Below, piece by piece: positions 1-7,550 of a DNA stretch of 64,000 bases; the stretch's first letter is position 1, and every line of letters begins with the position of its first letter. This DNA is from Rhodococcus aetherivorans. Lineage in GTDB: Bacteria > Actinomycetota > Actinomycetes > Mycobacteriales > Mycobacteriaceae. Both the position numbers and the translations under genes were made by a program. The notes beneath the pieces are model-generated. The model saw only the letters and a list, made by a program, of their open reading frames with translations, was not told the DNA's origin and made no database searches. The stretch is from assembly GCF_011058165.1 (NCBI RefSeq), contig NZ_JAALEG010000003.1, positions 98,748 through 162,747 of the forward strand, in the 5' to 3' direction.

Positions 1-524
1 GGCTCGACGCGCAGGTGTGCGAGGCCATCGACCTGAGCCGGCTGGGCGGGCGGAAGGTCACCACCGCGCGTTACGTCGCGCATTCGATCACGCAGTTCTT
101 CAAGTCGAAGGGCGCCGAACCCGCGTTGACGTTGACGCTGCCCGGCCGGCCACCGATCCCGGGCGTGTACTACGCGTTCGTCTCCAATTCCAGCCCGTGG
201 ACCTACCTCGACAAGCGCCCGGTGCACACCAACCCGGGCACCTCGTTCGAGACCGGGCTCGGAGTCTTCGCGATGACGACGACGGCGGTGTTCGCGAGCC
301 TGCGGGTGGTCCGCCAGCTGCTCGCGCGGCGCGGCGATCCGAACTCCCGTCGCCTGGTGCGCGTCGACGACGTCGCGCGGGTGCAGGCGGTGTCGTCCCG
401 GCCGATCGGCCTGCAGGTCGACGGCGACTACCTGGGCCTTCGCACCGAAGTAGAGTTCGTGTCGGTGCCCGCCGTGCTCGACGTCGTGGCCCCGTGTCCC
501 GCGCGCGCCGACGCCCGTACGTGA
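1..524 (+). CDS. Diacylglycerol kinase-like lipid kinase, C-terminal part (5' end outside window)
   Basis: The reading frame is open from base 3 and stops at 522-524, so only the last ~173 residues are present. The fragment resembles the C-terminal beta-rich domain of the DAGK/LCB5 (YegS-like) lipid kinase family, with a GVYYAFVSNSSPWTYL stretch followed by a TSFETGLGVFA segment. Such enzymes phosphorylate diacylglycerol or related lipids using ATP; the catalytic GGDGT motif would lie upstream of the window. The position directly before whiB1 matches the diacylglycerol kinase-like gene Rv3218 of M. tuberculosis. A GTG at 15 is an internal codon, not the start. Substrate cannot be read from this part. 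Confidence 0.75.
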   Translation, partial: LDAQVCEAIDLSRLGGRKVTTARYVAHSITQFFKSKGAEPALTLTLPGRPPIPGVYYAFVSNSSPWTYLDKRPVHTNPGTSFETGLGVFAMTTTAVFASLRVVRQLLARRGDPNSRRLVRVDDVARVQAVSSRPIGLQVDGDYLGLRTEVEFVSVPAVLDVVAPCPARADART

Positions 525-643
525 TCCGGGTTACATTTTCGTTTCCCGAGGTGTACAAAGGAAGTTCGAACCCAAATACCCGGGACACCGTCGGCGTGAG
601 CTTCCCCACGGTCGTGACGTTTTCTATTGACTTCACGCTGGTT

Positions 644-659
644 CGTGAAAGCATTCACA
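644..659. promoter_or_regulatory. CRP-type operator upstream of whiB1
   Basis: CGTGAAAGCATTCACA matches the CRP/GlxR-family palindrome TGTGA-N6-TCACA at nine of ten half-site positions. It is centred about 100 bases upstream of the whiB1 start codon. In M. tuberculosis whiB1 is a known target of the cAMP receptor protein Rv3676, so a conserved site here is expected; binding itself is inferred. Confidence 0.65.
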
Positions 660-750
660 AGTAACCGCGCGGAAACACTTGCCGACGCGCACATGAACTT
701 GCCACCACGATCAGCCGGTGCGACGAGCACTATCGAAGGAGAGTAGAAGC

Positions 751-1005
751 ATGGACTGGCGCCACAAGGCCATCTGCCGCGACGAGGATCCCGAGCTGTT
801 CTTCCCCGTCGGCAACAGCGGTCCGGCCCTCGCGCAGATCGCCGACGCCAAGCTCGTGTGCAACCGCTGCCCCGTCACCGCCGAGTGCCTCTCGTGGGCC
901 CTCGAGTCCGGCCAGGACGCGGGCGTCTGGGGCGGCATGAGCGAGGACGAGCGTCGCGCCCTCAAGCGCCGCAACGCCCGTACCCGGGCACGCACCGCGG
1001 TCTGA
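751..1005 (+). CDS. whiB1: WhiB1, iron-sulfur redox/NO-responsive transcriptional regulator
   Basis: This 84-residue Wbl protein binds a 4Fe-4S cluster and acts with the primary sigma factor; in mycobacteria WhiB1 is essential and its cluster reacts with nitric oxide. The four cluster cysteines are C9, C37, C40 and C46. The GVWGG turn (58-62) is followed by a basic tail (KRRNARTRAR) for DNA contact. The ATG at 751 is chosen over upstream in-frame codons because GAAGGAGAG lies 8-16 bases before it and because WhiB1 proteins begin MDWRHKA. The upstream 226 bases carry a CRP-type site, and a strong terminator follows. Confidence 0.97.
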   Translation: MDWRHKAICRDEDPELFFPVGNSGPALAQIADAKLVCNRCPVTAECLSWALESGQDAGVWGGMSEDERRALKRRNARTRARTAV

Positions 1006-1028
1006 CGCGACCTACGCCACAGAGTTCC

Positions 1029-1065
1029 GGGAAGGCCCGGCACCGTTTCGGTGCCGGGCCTTCCC
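1029..1065 (+). terminator. Strong hairpin terminator of whiB1
   Basis: A perfect 16-bp stem (1029-1044 with 1050-1065) closes a 5-base loop, 24 bases after the whiB1 stop codon. No long T-run follows, as is usual in high-GC actinobacteria. Confidence 0.85.
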
Positions 1066-1084
1066 GCGTCCGGAGGTCGATCCC

Positions 1085-1166
1085 CCGTCCCGGCAGGGAC
1101 ACGGCAACACCGTCCCGGCAGGGACACGGCGACACCGTCCCAGCAGGGACACGGCGAGACCGTCTC
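1085..1166. repeat. 25-bp tandem repeat, three copies plus a partial fourth
   Basis: Units start at 1085, 1110, 1135 and 1160 with period 25 and core CCGTCCCGGCAGGGACACGG. Each unit can fold: GTCCC-GGCA-GGGAC with flanking CCG/CGG pairing. The degenerate last copy runs into the stop codon of the minus-strand pdtaS gene (1165-1167). The array lies between the whiB1 terminator and the pdtaS 3' end. It has no CRISPR-like spacers. Confidence 0.9.
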
Positions 1167-2643
1167 AGCCGAGTGTCACCCGGCCCAGCGGGACCCGCAG
1201 CCGCGCGTCGGTGCCGGTCGGCGCAGCCCGTTCGAGCCGCAACGTCCCGCCGAGTTCCGCGGCGACGAGCGTGCGCACGATCTGCAGGCCCAGGCGGTCC
1301 GAGCTGCCGAGGTCGAACCCCTCCGGCAGACCCTTGCCCTCGTCGTGGACCACCACGTCGAGCCAGCGGGCCGACCGCTCGGCGCGCAGCGTCACGGTGC
1401 CGGAGGCACCCGGGTCGAAGGCGTGTTCCACGGAGTTCTGCACGAGTTCGGTGAGCACCATCACCAGCGGTGTCGCCCGCTCGGCGGGGAAGACCCCGAG
1501 GCTGCCCTCCCGGCGCACCCGGACCTGGCTGCCCACGGCCGCGACGTCGACGACGATGGGGATCAGCCGGTCGACGACGTCGTCGAGATCGACCTCCTCG
1601 TCCACCGACATCGACAGCGCTTCGTGCACGAGCGCGATCGACGTCACCCGGCGTACCGCCTCGGCGAGGGCCTGCCGGGCCTCGGTGTTGCCGGTGCGCC
1701 GTGCCTGCAGCCGCAGCAGGGCCGCGACCGTCTGCAGGTTGTTCTTCACCCGGTGGTGGATCTCCCGGATGGTGGCGTCCTTGCTCAGCAACGCCCGGTC
1801 GCGCCGCTTGACCTCGGTGACGTCGCGGATGACCACCGCAGCGCCCTCGAGCCGGCCGCCGGGCGCGAGCACCAGCGCGCGCAGCAGCACGGTGGCGCCG
1901 CGGGCCTCGATCTCCATGGGCCGTCCCAGCTTGCCGTGCACCGCTCCGCGCAGATAGGTCTCGACGTCCTCGCTCTCGAACGGATCGGTCACCAGCGCGC
2001 GCGTCGTCTCGATCAGGTTCTGGCCGAGCAGGTCGGAGTTCAGGCCCATCCGGTGGTAGGCGGACAGGGCGTTCGGGCTCGCGTACACCACCCGGCCGGA
2101 CCGGTCGAGGCGGATGAAGCCGTCCCCGGCCCGCGGACTGGACTTGGTGTCGGATCGGGATTCCGGATTCGGGAAGGTGCCTTCGCAGATCATCGTGAAC
2201 AAGGCGTCGGCGCATTCGAGGTAGGCGGTCTCGAGGGCGCTCTTGGTGCGCCGCGCCACGGTCGCCGCGTCGCGGCTCAGGACCGCGATGACCTGCCCGT
2301 CCCAGCGGACCGGCACGGCCTGACGGCGCAGGGGCGCGACGTGGCTGGGCCGTGAGTCCGCGGAGACGACCACTCCGGTCTCGAGGGCCCGCAGCACGTG
2401 TGGGTGCTCCCGTTCGGAGACCACCGAACCCACCATGTCCTCGGGCAGCACGGTCGAGGCGGTGGTGGGCCGGCACTGCGCCACGCACACCACCCCACCC
2501 GGCTCCGCGCTCACCCACAACAGGACGTCCGCGAAGGACAGGTCCGCGAGCAACTGCCATTCGCCGACGACCCGCTGGAGGTGATCGACCGCACTGCCCG
2601 GCAGGTCGGTGTGCTCGGCGAGGAGGGCACTGAGGGTGGACAC
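1165..2643 (-). CDS. pdtaS: PdtaS, two-component sensor histidine kinase
   Basis: This 492-residue soluble kinase matches PdtaS (Rv3220c), which phosphorylates the RNA-binding antiterminator PdtaR. A GAF-like sensor region covers about residues 10-150 and a PAS domain about 170-275. A HisKA_2 dimerisation box with EIHHRVKNNLQ follows, with the phospho-accepting histidine at 296/297, then an HWE/HisKA_2-type ATPase domain with the N-box ELVQNSVEHAF and the G-box DEGKGLPEG. No membrane segment is visible. The GTG at 2643 is chosen because the family starts just before the GAF domain and the upstream extension is shadow sequence. The biotinyl-protein gene lies 17 bases upstream in the same direction. 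PdtaR is not in this window. Confidence 0.93.
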   Translation of the reverse strand: MSTLSALLAEHTDLPGSAVDHLQRVVGEWQLLADLSFADVLLWVSAEPGGVVCVAQCRPTTASTVLPEDMVGSVVSEREHPHVLRALETGVVVSADSRPSHVAPLRRQAVPVRWDGQVIAVLSRDAATVARRTKSALETAYLECADALFTMICEGTFPNPESRSDTKSSPRAGDGFIRLDRSGRVVYASPNALSAYHRMGLNSDLLGQNLIETTRALVTDPFESEDVETYLRGAVHGKLGRPMEIEARGATVLLRALVLAPGGRLEGAAVVIRDVTEVKRRDRALLSKDATIREIHHRVKNNLQTVAALLRLQARRTGNTEARQALAEAVRRVTSIALVHEALSMSVDEEVDLDDVVDRLIPIVVDVAAVGSQVRVRREGSLGVFPAERATPLVMVLTELVQNSVEHAFDPGASGTVTLRAERSARWLDVVVHDEGKGLPEGFDLGSSDRLGLQIVRTLVAAELGGTLRLERAAPTGTDARLRVPLGRVTLG

Positions 2644-2660
2644 GGGTGGCACGTGCGGAC

Positions 2661-2876
2661 TCAGGAGATGACCGCGATGAGATCGCCCTGCTGGACGACG
2701 TCGCCGACGACCACGTCCAGCGATGTCACGGTGCCCGACGTCTCGGCGAGCACCGGGATCTCCATCTTCATGGACTCCAGGATCACCAGTGTGTCGCCTT
2801 CGGCGACGACGTCCCCCTCCTGCACGACCACCTCGAACACGGTGGAGACCATCTCGGCGCGCACGTCCTCGGCCAT
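2661..2876 (-). CDS. Small biotinylated protein (biotin/lipoyl attachment domain, TB7.3 type)
   Basis: The 71-residue protein is a stand-alone biotinyl domain. The ESMKME motif holds the lysine that BirA biotinylates, and the flanking hydrophobic strands are typical of the folded hammerhead. It corresponds to TB7.3 (Rv3221c), next to pdtaS as in M. tuberculosis. The ATG at 2876 gives the family length; an in-frame codon four residues upstream is unlikely, and GAGG lies a few bases before the chosen start. It ends 17 bases before pdtaS, so the two are probably co-transcribed. Which carboxylase uses this carrier, if any, is not known from the sequence. Confidence 0.9.
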   Translation of the reverse strand: MAEDVRAEMVSTVFEVVVQEGDVVAEGDTLVILESMKMEIPVLAETSGTVTSLDVVVGDVVQQGDLIAVIS

Positions 2877-2972
2877 CGGGCACCTCATTCCACGAAGAAG
2901 ACGGTGGCCCTGCTTTCAGGGCCACCGGACCACACGTGAAACACTGTAATGAACCAGAAAGGAGATCGGACC

Positions 2973-3047
2973 ATGGGTAAGCGAGGCCGCAAGAAGCGCA
3001 GCCGCAAGGGCAACGCCGCCAACCACGGCAAGCGTCCCAACGCCTGA
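2973..3047 (+). CDS. Ribosomal protein bL37 (24 residues)
   Basis: The frame encodes 24 residues starting MGKRGRKKRSRKGN and ending HGKRPNA, which matches the tiny, highly basic large-subunit protein bL37 seen in mycobacterial ribosome structures. Eleven of the residues are Lys or Arg, so it should bind rRNA. AGAAAGGAGA lies just upstream of the ATG as a strong Shine-Dalgarno sequence. It is transcribed divergently from the biotinyl-protein gene, with a TGTAAT -10-like hexamer at 2945-2950, and is closed by a perfect palindromic terminator. It is short enough to be missed by most gene finders. Confidence 0.93.
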   Translation: MGKRGRKKRSRKGNAANHGKRPNA

Positions 3048-3058
3048 GGCGCGCGCAC

Positions 3059-3104
3059 ACGAGTGAGGGGGCCGGAAGCAGCTGCTTCCGGCCCCCTCAC
3101 TCGT
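3059..3104. terminator. Perfect 46-base palindrome, bidirectional terminator
   Basis: The two 23-base arms (3059-3081 and 3082-3104) are exact reverse complements with no spacer. The element sits between the bL37 stop (plus) and the rshA stop (minus), so it can end transcription from both sides. Confidence 0.88.
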
Positions 3105-3111
3105 TGGTGGC

Positions 3112-3396
3112 TCAATCCCGGACGTCGGTGCGGGTCGTCACGACGACGGTCCGCCGGATCTCTATCAGCAGCCGCTCCCGGAGGCCCTCCGGAGCGTGCT
3201 CGCCGCCACATTTGCGGCTCAGCAGGGACTTGAGCTGGGACTCGAGCCCGTACGCCTCGAGGCAGGACCCGCAGTCGTCGAGATGGCGCTGCAGGCGCTC
3301 ACGCGACCGATCGTCGCACTCGCTGTCGAGCAGCAGGTAGACGTCCGCGATCACCGCGGAACAGTCGAGCTGATCGAAGTCGGCCGACTCGCTCAC
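3112..3396 (-). CDS. rshA: RshA, zinc-binding anti-sigma factor of SigH
   Basis: The 94-residue protein is a ZAS-family anti-sigma factor that holds SigH inactive until thiols are oxidised. The HX3CX2C zinc motif is visible as H38, C42 and C45, within RHLDDCGSC, with further cysteines at 12 and 27. Its GTG start overlaps the sigH stop by four bases (GTGA), which implies translational coupling and equal output of sigma and anti-sigma factor. The 3' end faces bL37 across a perfect palindrome. Family and genetic context agree with RshA/RsrA. Confidence 0.93.
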   Translation of the reverse strand: MSESADFDQLDCSAVIADVYLLLDSECDDRSRERLQRHLDDCGSCLEAYGLESQLKSLLSRKCGGEHAPEGLRERLLIEIRRTVVVTTRTDVRD

Positions 3397-4022
3397 CTCG
3401 AGACCTCCTTCTTGTCCGCACCGTCTCCGACGGCCGCATCGACGGCTCCGCTCCGGTTGAATCCCCGCTCCCGCGCGACATCGGCCAGCAGGCCGCGCAG
3501 CTGCTTGCGGCCGCGGTGCAGCCGCGACATCACCGTGCCGATGGGGGTCCCCATGATCTCCGCGATCTCCTTGTACGGGAAGCCCTCGACGTCGGCGTAG
3601 TACACCGCCATCCGGAACTCCTCGGGCAGCTCCTGCAGCGCAGCCTTGACGTCGTCGTCGGGAAGCGCGTCGAGCGCCTCGACCTCGGCCGACCGCAGAC
3701 CGGTGGAGCTGTGCTCGGCGGTCGCCGCGAGCTGCCAGTCGGTGATCTCCTCCGTCGGGTACTGCGCGGGCTGGCGCTGCTTCTTGCGGTAGGAGTTGAT
3801 GTAGGTGTTCGTCAGGATGCGGTACAACCACGCCTTGAGGTTGGTGCCCTCCTTGAACGAGGAGAAGGCGGAGAACGCCTTGATATACGTCTCCTGAACC
3901 AGATCCTCCGCGTCCGCAGGGTTGCGGGTCATCCGCAGGGCCGCGCCGTAGAGCTGATCGAGCAGGGGCAGTGCATCCCGCTCGAACCGTTCGGCCAGTT
4001 CCGCACCAGACTCCTCGACCAC
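3393..4022 (-). CDS. sigH: SigH/SigR, ECF sigma factor for thiol-oxidative and heat stress
   Basis: This ECF sigma factor (209 residues from the chosen start) has region 2 with the [15 protein letters not shown] and [16 protein letters not shown] stretches and region 4 with the helix-turn-helix [29 protein letters not shown]. It directs transcription of thioredoxin, mycothiol and protease genes in relatives. The GTG at 4022 is preferred because GAAGGG lies 7-12 bases upstream and homologues begin at this point. A GTG at 4085 would add 21 residues not seen in the family. rshA overlaps its end. A SigH-type promoter upstream (4142-4171) implies autoregulation. Confidence 0.95.
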   Translation of the reverse strand: MVEESGAELAERFERDALPLLDQLYGAALRMTRNPADAEDLVQETYIKAFSAFSSFKEGTNLKAWLYRILTNTYINSYRKKQRQPAQYPTEEITDWQLAATAEHSSTGLRSAEVEALDALPDDDVKAALQELPEEFRMAVYYADVEGFPYKEIAEIMGTPIGTVMSRLHRGRKQLRGLLADVARERGFNRSGAVDAAVGDGADKKEVSR

Positions 4023-4141
4023 ACCGATCCCTTCACTTGCCGTATCCGTGAAGGCTACCGGTCGGGGCGGGCACAGCACAGGCACGCGGTACTCCCTCGC
4101 TCTCGGTCACCGGCCGCGCCCGATCGGGGCGGCCACCCGGA

Positions 4142-4171
4142 ATCAACACGACAGGTCCGGCCCTTGTTCCC
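4142..4171 (-). promoter_or_regulatory. SigH-type autoregulatory promoter of sigH
   Basis: On the minus strand GGGAAC (4171-4166), 18 bases and GTTGAT (4147-4142) match the SigH/SigR consensus GGAA(T/C)-N18/19-GTT. The site lies about 120 bases upstream of the chosen sigH start, as expected for the known positive feedback of SigH on its own gene. Confidence 0.8.
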
Positions 4172-4177
4172 TACATT
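4172..4177 (+). promoter_or_regulatory. -10 hexamer of ybaK, probably leaderless
   Basis: TACATT ends 7 bases before the ybaK ATG at 4185, so transcription should start at or next to the start codon. No Shine-Dalgarno sequence is present. The hexamer directly abuts the -35 element of the divergent sigH promoter. Confidence 0.55.
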
Positions 4178-4184
4178 GGCGCGC

Positions 4185-4682
4185 ATGGCCTCGACCTCCA
4201 CTCCCGCGACGAAGCTGCTGCTGCGCGAGAACGTCACCCACCGCGTCCACGAGTACCCGCACGACCCGCGGGCCGGCTCCTTCGGCTCCGAGGCCGTCGA
4301 GATGCTCGGGCAGCGGCTCGGGGTGGTCCCCGCGCAGATCTTCAAGACCCTGGTGATCAAGCTCTCCGACGGCAAGCTCGCGGTGGCCGTGATCCCGGTC
4401 CCGGCGACCCTCTCGCTCAAGGCGGCGGCGGCCGTCCTCGGTGGCGGTAAGGCGGTCATGGCCGAGCGCAGCGACGCCGAGCGCGCCACCGGCTACGTCC
4501 TCGGGGGGATTTCACCGCTGGGCCAGCGCAGCCGGCTGCGCACCGCCGTCGACGCCTCCGCGCAACAGTGGGATCGGGTCCTGTGCAGCGCGGGACGCCG
4601 CGGCCTCGAGATCGAACTCGCGCCGGCGGACCTGGTGCGGCTCGCGGGCGCGGTGGTGGCGCCGATCACCACCGGGGCCTGA
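4185..4682 (+). CDS. ybaK: YbaK/EbsC-family aminoacyl-tRNA deacylase
   Basis: The 165-residue protein belongs to the YbaK/EbsC branch of the prolyl-tRNA synthetase editing-domain superfamily, which hydrolyses Cys-tRNA(Pro) or Cys-tRNA(Cys). Family features include the early ENVTHRVHEYPHDP strand, the conserved lysine in QIFKTLVIK and the GYVLGGISPLGQR segment. It occupies the place of Rv3224A/B, which is split in M. tuberculosis, whereas this copy is intact. The ATG at 4185 follows a -10 hexamer by 7 bases. The promoter region is shared with sigH, transcribed away from it. It runs convergently into the SRAP pseudogene. Confidence 0.9.
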   Translation: MASTSTPATKLLLRENVTHRVHEYPHDPRAGSFGSEAVEMLGQRLGVVPAQIFKTLVIKLSDGKLAVAVIPVPATLSLKAAAAVLGGGKAVMAERSDAERATGYVLGGISPLGQRSRLRTAVDASAQQWDRVLCSAGRRGLEIELAPADLVRLAGAVVAPITTGA

Positions 4683-4696
4683 TTCGGCGCCGGGCG

Positions 4697-5161
4697 TCAG
4701 AGCAGGGTGAGCTGCTCGGCGGCGGGCGAGGCCGGGGCGAGCAGTCCGAGACCGTGGTTGCGGACGCTGCCGACCACGGCCGACACACGCCGGATCGTGA
4801 TCGAGGCCACCGCCTCGCGGCTCGACTTCGGATCGGACCACTGCGACCACAGCCCGGCCGTGCAGAGGCGCGAGCCGTCCCGCGGGGACATGCAGTACGG
4901 ATCCGCCCGGCCCTGCCAGCCTTGCCGGCAGGGCCGGCCCTGCCGTCGGCCGACGACGGGTCGTGCTGCCACTCGTACCAGCCGTCCGTCGGCACCAGGC
5001 ACCGCCGGTGCCGCACCGGCCGCGCGAAAGCGGGCTCGAGCTCGGCCGATTCGGAGCGGGCGTTGAAAAGCGTTGCGCTCCGGTCGATCTCGGCGGCGAA
5101 CGACGGGACGGTCCCCCAGCGCATCCGCCGGATCCGCCGTCACCGCATGCCGGCCGCACAC
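4697..5161 (-). pseudogene. Broken SRAP/YedK (HMCES) gene
   Basis: SRAP proteins crosslink to abasic sites in single-stranded DNA through Cys2. Here the start is intact ([17 protein letters not shown] at 5161), but the frame then lacks about 50 residues and continues in a second frame as [18 protein letters not shown]-like sequence and RRCLVPTDGWYEW. After a GC-rich stretch the first frame resumes with CMSPRDGSRLCTAGLWSQWS. A second, in-frame gap removes the region with the active-site HDRMP motif before the normal end SAVVGSVRNHG and EQLTLL. The total is 155 codons against about 250 in the family. The position next to aroA matches intact Rv3226c, so this is decay in place. A sequencing error could explain the frameshift but not the missing segments. 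Confidence 0.82.
4909..4944. repeat. GC-rich inverted/direct repeat inside the SRAP pseudogene
   Basis: GGCCCTGCC occurs at 4909-4917 and 4936-4944, with its inverse GGCAGGGCC at 4927-4935. The first and inverse copies form a 9-bp stem with a 9-base loop. The element sits at the point where the SRAP reading frame shifts, so it may mark replication slippage. Confidence 0.7.
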
Positions 5162-5216
5162 GGCTTCGAAGTGTGGCAGGTGTGGCCCTCGCGCGCGGAT
5201 GGGCGAAGATGGACGG

Positions 5217-6485
5217 GTGAATCCGTGGAGTGCGCCCCGAGCCGAGTCACCCGTCGACAGTTCCGTCACGCTGCCCGGGTCCAAGTCGATCACCAACCGC
5301 GCCCTGATCCTCGCCGCCCTCGCGGACGGCCCGTCGACCGTGACCGGCGCGCTGCGCAGCCGCGACACCGACCTGATGATCGGCGCCCTGCGCGGACTCG
5401 GCGCGACGATCGACGAACGCGACGACGGCACCACCCTGCACGTCACCCCCGGCCGGCTGCACGGCGCCCGGGTGGACTGCGGCCTGGCCGGCACGGTGAT
5501 GCGATTCGTGCCGCCCGTCGCGGCACTGGCCGACGGCGACGTCTTCTTCGACGGCGACGAGCAGGCGCGCACGCGGCCGATGGGCACGGTCCTCGAGGCC
5601 CTGCGCTCGCTCGGCGCCGACGTCGACGGCGACACCCTGCCCTTCACCGTGCACGGGCGCGGCCGCCTGCGCGGCGGTGTCGTCACCATCGACGCGTCCG
5701 GCTCGTCGCAGTTCGTCTCGGGGCTGCTGCTGTCCGCCGCGGCGTTCGATGAGGGCGTCACGGTCCGGCACGCCGGGGCGGCCGTGCCGTCCATGCCGCA
5801 CATCGACATGACCGTCGACATGCTGCGCGAGTCCGCGGTGACGGTGGACACCACCGTGCCCGACACCTGGCGGGTCGCGCCGGGCCCGATCCGCGCGGTG
5901 GACCGCGTGGTCGAGCCGGATCTGTCCAATGCGACCCCGTTCCTGGCGGCCGCGGCCGTCACGGGCGGCACGGTGTCGGTGCCGCGGTGGCCGCAGCGCA
6001 CCACCCAGGCCGGCGACGCGATCCGCGGCATCCTCCAGCAGATGGGCGCCGACGTCGCCCTGTCCGGCGGCACGCTCACCGTGCGCGGCCCGGAGCGCCT
6101 GCGCGGCCTCGACATCGACCTGCACGACGTGGGTGAGCTCGCCCCCACCGTCGCAGCGCTCGCGGCGCTGGCGACGACCCCGTCCACGCTGCGGGGCATC
6201 GCGCACCTGCGCGGGCACGAGACGGACCGCCTGGCCGCCCTGGCCACGGAGCTCGGCAAGCTCGGCGGCGCCGCGACCGAGACCGCCGACGGCCTGCACA
6301 TCGTGCCCGCGCCGCTGCACGGCGGGCGCTGGCATTCGTACGCGGATCACCGGATGGCCACGGCGGGCGCGATCGTGGGCCTCGTGGTCGACGGCGTCGA
6401 GGTCGAGGACATCGGCACGACCGCCAAGACCCTGCCGAACTTCCCCGAGCTGTGGGCCGGGATGCTGACGGGAGCACGCTCCTGA
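5217..6485 (+). CDS. aroA: 3-phosphoshikimate 1-carboxyvinyltransferase (EPSP synthase)
   Basis: The 422-residue enzyme transfers enolpyruvate from PEP to shikimate-3-phosphate in aromatic amino acid synthesis. Visible family motifs are [20 protein letters not shown] near the start, the [11 protein letters not shown] segment that corresponds to the PEP-binding region, [13 protein letters not shown], and the C-terminal HETDRLAAL and YADHRMA. The GTG at 5217 aligns with the start of Rv3227 and lies 6 bases after a weak -10-like GAAGAT (5205-5210). An in-frame ATG at 5199 is the alternative. rsgA overlaps its 3' end. Confidence 0.96.
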   Translation: MNPWSAPRAESPVDSSVTLPGSKSITNRALILAALADGPSTVTGALRSRDTDLMIGALRGLGATIDERDDGTTLHVTPGRLHGARVDCGLAGTVMRFVPPVAALADGDVFFDGDEQARTRPMGTVLEALRSLGADVDGDTLPFTVHGRGRLRGGVVTIDASGSSQFVSGLLLSAAAFDEGVTVRHAGAAVPSMPHIDMTVDMLRESAVTVDTTVPDTWRVAPGPIRAVDRVVEPDLSNATPFLAAAAVTGGTVSVPRWPQRTTQAGDAIRGILQQMGADVALSGGTLTVRGPERLRGLDIDLHDVGELAPTVAALAALATTPSTLRGIAHLRGHETDRLAALATELGKLGGAATETADGLHIVPAPLHGGRWHSYADHRMATAGAIVGLVVDGVEVEDIGTTAKTLPNFPELWAGMLTGARS

Positions 6486-7471
6486 GCCGGCGCACCTACG
6501 ACGAGTCCGATGTCCGGATCCGTCCGGGCAAGGGCTCGCGTCCGCGCACGAAGGACCGGCCGGCTCATCTCGACGCCGCCGAGGCGATGGTGGTCTCGGT
6601 CGACCGCGGTCGGTGGGGCTGCGTGCTGGGCGGCGATCCGGCACGGCCGGTGGTGGCGATGCGGGCCCGTGAGCTCGGCCGCACCCCCGTCGTGGTCGGC
6701 GACCGGGTCGCCGTGGTCGGGGACCTGTCGGGACGGCCCGACACCCTGGCGCGGATCGTGCGGGTAGAGGAGCGCACCACGGTGCTGCGCCGCACCGCCG
6801 ACGACACCGACCCGTTCGAGCGGATCGTCGTGGCCAACGCGGAGCAACTGCTGATCGTCGTCGCGCTGGCCGATCCGCCGCCGCGGACCGGGCTGGTCGA
6901 ACGGTCCATGGTCGCCGCGTACGCGGGCGGTCTCGACCCGGTGCTGTGCCTGACCAAGAGCGATCTCGCCGATCCGGCCGAGTTCACCGCGCAGTTCGCC
7001 GACCTGGACGTCCGCGTGATGCTGGCCGGACAGGATCGGGACCTGACGGAACTCCGGGAGATGCTCACCGGCAAGGTGACGGCCCTGATCGGCCACTCCG
7101 GCGTCGGGAAGTCGACCCTGGTCAACAGACTCGTCCCGGATGCCGACCGGGCCATCGGGGCGGTCTCGGGCGTCGGGAAGGGCCGGCACACCTCCACGCA
7201 GTCGGTGGCGTTGCCGCTGCCGGGCGGTGGTTGGGTGATCGACACGCCCGGTATCAGGTCGTTCGGACTCGCGCACATCGGCGCCGACAACGTGATCGCC
7301 GCCTTCTCGGATCTTGCCGAGGCGGTGGAGGCCTGCCCCCGCGGCTGCACCCACCTGGGCCCGCCTGCGGATCCCGAGTGCGCGCTCGACGAACTCGAGG
7401 GCAAGTCCCGGCGCCGCGCGATGGCGGTGCGGGCTCTGTTGACCGCGATCGCCGCGAACGAGACCTGGTGA
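6452..7471 (+). CDS. rsgA: RsgA, ribosome small-subunit-dependent GTPase
   Basis: This circularly permuted GTPase helps late 30S assembly. An N-terminal OB domain precedes the GTPase domain with TKSD (G4), [12 protein letters not shown] (G1) and DTPGIRSF (G3), in the permuted order of the family. A C-terminal zinc motif has the cysteines and histidine of CPRGCTH plus a later Cys. The frame is open from GTG 6452, which overlaps aroA by 34 bases. Homologues align from [11 protein letters not shown], which would be a CTG start at 6482 inside CTGA with GGGAG 7 bases upstream. The true start is therefore uncertain. The end faces the desaturase gene across a terminator. Confidence 0.93.
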   Translation: MGRDADGSTLLSRRTYDESDVRIRPGKGSRPRTKDRPAHLDAAEAMVVSVDRGRWGCVLGGDPARPVVAMRARELGRTPVVVGDRVAVVGDLSGRPDTLARIVRVEERTTVLRRTADDTDPFERIVVANAEQLLIVVALADPPPRTGLVERSMVAAYAGGLDPVLCLTKSDLADPAEFTAQFADLDVRVMLAGQDRDLTELREMLTGKVTALIGHSGVGKSTLVNRLVPDADRAIGAVSGVGKGRHTSTQSVALPLPGGGWVIDTPGIRSFGLAHIGADNVIAAFSDLAEAVEACPRGCTHLGPPADPECALDELEGKSRRRAMAVRALLTAIAANETW

Positions 7472-7501
7472 CCGAGAGCCGGTGATACGGGCCCGCGACG
7501 C

Positions 7502-7536
7502 CGAGCGCCCGGCGTCACGGGGACGCCGGGCGCTCG
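7502..7536. terminator. Bidirectional hairpin between rsgA and the desaturase gene
   Basis: A perfect 15-bp stem (7502-7516 with 7522-7536) and 5-base loop lie between two convergent genes, 31 bases after the rsgA stop and 15 bases before the desaturase stop. Confidence 0.85.
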
Positions 7537-7550
7537 ATGCGGGCTCGGGA

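Noticed and set aside
1085..1166. CRISPR array
   Set aside because: Repeats are head-to-tail with no spacers and only three full copies; no cas genes are nearby. The other three arrays fail for the same reason.
4697..5161. Programmed frameshift in the SRAP gene
   Set aside because: Two family segments are missing, not just a frame change, so a programmed shift cannot restore the protein.
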